Source: JAFGXF01 sp963732595 | GTDB taxonomy: Bacteria > Chloroflexota > Anaerolineae > Anaerolineales > Anaerolineaceae | NCBI GenBank assembly: GCA_963732595.1 | Contig: CAVSZZ010000003.1 | Location: forward strand, 1-17,239 | DNA: 17,239 nt | Direction: 5' to 3' | Shown: positions 14,540-17,239 of the stretch, one piece after another | How the letters are laid out: every line of letters begins with the position of its first letter | How positions within the stretch are numbered: the first letter of the stretch is position 1 | Made by a program: the position numbers and the translations under genes | Notes under the pieces: generated by a model | What the model saw: the letters and a program-made list of their open reading frames with translations, nothing else | The model's database searches: none | What the model was told of the DNA's origin: nothing

Positions 14540-16397
14540 TCTTGATTTTATCGATTATCTCGGCAACAGCATCGTAGCGACTGAACTGCGGCATCAAATA
14601 CACGCCGGCTACTTGTGACCGGAGTTCTGCGGCTAATTCGCTGGCTATGCGCACACCCTCTACCAGGCCAGTGTCGCCTGCCCTCTCCATTCGCTGGATC
14701 ACATCTACTGGGATGGTCATGCCTGGCACCTCGTTATTCAAGAAGGCGGCATGGCGGGCATTCGCCAGAGGCAGGATGCCGGCAAGTACCGGCACCTGGA
14801 ATCCATCAATCTCGTCATGGAGTCTGCGGATGAAAGCCATCGCGCGGTCCGCCACGAATACCGGTTGGGTCAGGAGGAAATCCACACCGGCAACCAGCTT
14901 GTCCTTTAAACGTCTGATCTCACGCTCCGGATCTGCCGGATCAAGATTGAGCGCCGCACCTACGTGGTAAGTCGTTGCCTGCCCAAGCGCCGCCCCTGAA
15001 TGGTCGACACCGCTGTTAAATCCTTCCTTGATCAACCGGATCAACCCTGAAGGGGTCAGGTCGTAATCATCCATGGCATCCGGGTAGTCGCCAATGGCCG
15101 TCGGGTCACCCATCACGACGAACACGTTGCGAATTCCCAGCGCATACGCGGCCAGCAGGTCTCCCTGCACACGTAACAGATTGCGCCCACGGGTTGGAAA
15201 ATGCAGGACGGTCTCAATGCCTGCAGACTCCTCGATCAGGCGGCAAACCGCCCAGGGGCTCATACGCATGCGTGCCATCGGGCTGTCCGCAACGTCGATC
15301 ACATCAGCGCCGGCTTCCTTCATCAGGCTGGCCCCGGCGATCAATTTCTGGGTTGCCAGTCCGCGTGGTGGGTCCATCTCGACAGCCACAACGAATTTGC
15401 CTTCGTTTAATTTATACTGTAACTGGCTGGTTGCCTCGGATGCGGGTTGGCAATCCACACATTCATCATCCGCCGGCACACCACTTTCGATTACAGCGAT
15501 GCTCGGAGCAAGATCAACCGCCTGGCGCAGGGCCGCAATATGACGCGGGGTCGTACCGCAACAACCGCCCAGGATTACCGCTCCATTCTGGCGGAATGCT
15601 TGAACGTAATCGCCAAAGTAATCTGCGGCAGCCGGGTACATGATGCGCCCACCCACCTGCTCCGGCCAGCCGGCATTCGGCATGATCGAAAAACGTGCTG
15701 ATGGGACCACCCGGCGCATGAGCTTCAGGATGCGCAGCAGCTGCGCCGGACCGCCGGAGCAATTCAAACCAACAATATCGGCCCCTTCTTCAGTAACAGT
15801 GCGCACGACCTTTTCGGGGTCATCACCCAGTAACGTACGATCGTCGCGCGTGAAGGTGAGCGAGGCGATGACCGGCAGCCCGGGAGCGGCCTCTTTTACC
15901 GCTGTTATGGCTTCACGCACTTCATACAGGTCGGTCATTGTTTCGATCAGAAACAGATCAACGCCAGCTGATAAAAGAGCTAGCGCTTGCTCCTTGAATG
16001 CCTCCACCGCTTCCTCTGGCTGGATCCTGCCGTATGGCGCCAAACGAACGCCAAGGGGTCCGATATCTCCTGCAATAAAGACATCCTTGAAGGAACCTGC
16101 CACTACTTTCTTTGCCAGCTCAACACCAGCCTGATTGATGGCATCCAATTGGTCGACCAGACCATGCCTCACCAGTTTGAAACGATTTGCACCAAAGGTG
16201 TTGGTCTTGATCAGCTCCGACCCCGCCTGTATGTACTCGTTATGGATCGACCCGACCAGAGCCGGATCGCTCAAGTTCAACTCGTCCAGGCAATGCTCGA
16301 AGGCGACCCCGCGCGCATTGAGCATTGTGCCCATGGCACCATCTGCCACCAGGATGCCCTGTGCATCCAACACATCACGGAAGCTGCGCTCGTTCAT
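14535..16397 (-). CDS. Bifunctional homocysteine S-methyltransferase/methylenetetrahydrofolate reductase
   Basis: A 620-residue fusion like B. subtilis YitJ. The N-terminal half (1-297) is a Pfam S-methyl_trans (homocysteine-binding) domain, with DGAMGTML (19-26), IKTNTFGANR (63-72) and the zinc ligands C213 (NCSGG) and C279-C280 (GGCCGTTPRH). The C-terminal half (about 330-620) is a MetF-type reductase: FVVAVEMDPPRG, an FAD/folate pocket with HFPTRGRN and VVMGDP, AALNLDP near the substrate site, LLTQPVF and VLAGILPL. It would reduce methylene-THF to methyl-THF (FAD-dependent) and supply the homocysteine-activating module for methionine synthesis. The ATG overlaps the upstream MetH-type gene's TGA (ATGA), so translation is probably coupled. 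The methyl donor for the N-half could instead be another compound, such as S-methylmethionine. Confidence 0.93.
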   Translation of the reverse strand: MNERSFRDVLDAQGILVADGAMGTMLNARGVAFEHCLDELNLSDPALVGSIHNEYIQAGSELIKTNTFGANRFKLVRHGLVDQLDAINQAGVELAKKVVAGSFKDVFIAGDIGPLGVRLAPYGRIQPEEAVEAFKEQALALLSAGVDLFLIETMTDLYEVREAITAVKEAAPGLPVIASLTFTRDDRTLLGDDPEKVVRTVTEEGADIVGLNCSGGPAQLLRILKLMRRVVPSARFSIMPNAGWPEQVGGRIMYPAAADYFGDYVQAFRQNGAVILGGCCGTTPRHIAALRQAVDLAPSIAVIESGVPADDECVDCQPASEATSQLQYKLNEGKFVVAVEMDPPRGLATQKLIAGASLMKEAGADVIDVADSPMARMRMSPWAVCRLIEESAGIETVLHFPTRGRNLLRVQGDLLAAYALGIRNVFVVMGDPTAIGDYPDAMDDYDLTPSGLIRLIKEGFNSGVDHSGAALGQATTYHVGAALNLDPADPEREIRRLKDKLVAGVDFLLTQPVFVADRAMAFIRRLHDEIDGFQVPVLAGILPLANARHAAFLNNEVPGMTIPVDVIQRMERAGDTGLVEGVRIASELAAELRSQVAGVYLMPQFSRYDAVAEIIDKIKI

Positions 16398-17239
16398 TTG
16401 GTGGCCTTTCGAGTCAATTGCTCCACCCGACTTTCGCCAATATTAAAATATTTCGCGGCAGGGTGATGAACAATGATTGCCGCCGTGGATTGCTCGGGAA
16501 CCAGTTGATAGGCTGTGGTTAACGACATACCCAACTCGCGTTCCAGCGGTAGAAGCTCGAAGACCTTGGCATGATCGGCAAGTTCCGGGATGGCCGGGTA
16601 TCCCCATGAGTAACGCTTGCCCTGATCGGGGTCTAACCGCAGCTCGCGACGGATAAAGCGGTGAAGGTATTCGGCACTGGCTTCCGCCAGTTGCACGGCC
16701 AGCCCGTGGTGGAAGTAGGCATCTGTGTAGTTATTCTCGGCTTGCAACCGGTCGAAGCGCTCGGTTGCACATCTACCAACCGTGACCACCTGGAAAGCGA
16801 CCACATCCATCCCGGCTGATCCCAGCGGACGGAAATAGTCAGCCAGCGAGAGGTTATCTTCATGCGCCTGGCGTGGAAAATTGAACCGGGTTAATTCAAC
16901 CGGTTTATCGGCAGTCAAGCTGTCTGGATCGTAGATGATCAGAGCGTTGCCATCCGAAAGTACCGGCCAGTAACCGTAGGCGCCTTGAGGCTGGTACCAA
17001 TCCGATTTCAAGGCTTCCTGGCGCATCGACTCCAGGCGCGAGTCAAACTCCGTCTGCAGCTTGATCCATTCATCACCATGGGAATTCTTGGCACCCCAAG
17101 ACAGACGATACAACTCATTTCGATTAAGCAGATCAAAGACTTCCTGCAGCGGGATCTGGTGAACGATATGCGCGCCGTATCCCGGGGGTATTGGGATTCT
17201 ATCTGCAGGCGGCAGAGAGGACTGACCGCCTGTCTTGAT
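16394..17239 (-). CDS. MetH C-terminal reactivation domain (5' part beyond right edge)
   Basis: The frame is open from the right edge to a TGA at 16394, 281 codons, with no plausible start inside, so the N-terminal part is outside the window. The sequence is the Met_synt_B12 (AdoMet-binding reactivation) domain of cobalamin-dependent methionine synthase: an entry PPGYGAHIVHQIPLQEVFDL, YGYWPVLSDGNALIIYD, LADYFRP, MDVVAFQVVTVG, YFHHGLAVQLAEASAEYLHR, and the AdoMet-contact motif RYSWGYPAIPELADH. This domain uses AdoMet and an electron donor to rescue oxidised cob(II)alamin. Methionine synthase usually also has homocysteine, pterin and B12 modules; whether these precede here cannot be seen. It overlaps the following bifunctional gene by ATGA. 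A stand-alone activation protein is also possible. Confidence 0.88.
   Translation of the reverse strand: MKTGGQSSLPPADRIPIPPGYGAHIVHQIPLQEVFDLLNRNELYRLSWGAKNSHGDEWIKLQTEFDSRLESMRQEALKSDWYQPQGAYGYWPVLSDGNALIIYDPDSLTADKPVELTRFNFPRQAHEDNLSLADYFRPLGSAGMDVVAFQVVTVGRCATERFDRLQAENNYTDAYFHHGLAVQLAEASAEYLHRFIRRELRLDPDQGKRYSWGYPAIPELADHAKVFELLPLERELGMSLTTAYQLVPEQSTAAIIVHHPAAKYFNIGESRVEQLTRKATK

Noticed and set aside
1..17239. CRISPR array, tRNA/rRNA, insertion sequence or prophage
   Set aside because: No regularly spaced repeats, no cloverleaf or conserved T-loop sequence, and no transposase, integrase or phage structural genes were found. Gene content is housekeeping and envelope throughout.

Overview
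This window looks like a chromosomal stretch of a Chloroflexota bacterium, most likely class Anaerolineae. That placement is an inference. It rests on the translation-gene order (nusA, ylxR, infB, rbfA, DHH phosphoesterase, truB, ribF), a roughly 470-residue tandem ThyX-like protein, DUF3048 and DUF4349 lipoproteins, a homocysteine methyltransferase/MTHFR fusion, and moderate GC with SD-led ATG starts. I see no tRNA, rRNA, IS element, prophage or CRISPR array, and no gene-free stretch longer than about 300 bases.

Layout. (1) Positions 1-1273, minus strand: the N-terminal part of a large secreted surface protein, open through the left edge. (2) Positions 1274-1452: a short divergent promoter region with a small dyad. 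(3) Positions 1453-2274, plus strand: a CPBP-family membrane protease. (4) Positions 2275-2532: the leader of the nusA operon, with a candidate promoter and a 10-bp hairpin. rimP, normally the first gene here, is not present. (5) Positions 2533-9045, plus strand: nusA, ylxR (rnpM), infB, rbfA, nrnA-like and truB, closed by an intrinsic terminator at 9053-9076. The L7Ae-family gene often found between ylxR and infB is also missing. (6) Positions 9136-11470, plus strand: ribF overlapping a tandem ThyX-like gene that starts with TTG, closed by a long bidirectional terminator at 11540-11572. (7) Positions 11582-17239, minus strand: a convergent run read from right to left. It holds the C-terminal reactivation domain of a MetH-type methionine synthase (cut by the right edge), a bifunctional homocysteine S-methyltransferase/methylenetetrahydrofolate reductase, a DUF3048 lipoprotein, a metallophosphoesterase and a DUF4349 lipoprotein.

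How it fits together. The plus-strand block is a transcription-elongation, translation-initiation and RNA-maturation operon. ribF (FMN/FAD synthesis) is translationally coupled to a ThyX-like protein of a flavin-dependent family. The right-hand block is folate-linked methionine synthesis with envelope genes downstream. The most unusual item is the tandem ThyX-like protein: its two halves each keep a different part of the ThyX signature. Also notable are the reduced nusA operon front end, an apparent division of methionine synthase functions between two overlapping genes, possible leaderless starts at ribF and the DUF3048 gene, and a terminator-like hairpin antisense to the DUF3048 gene.
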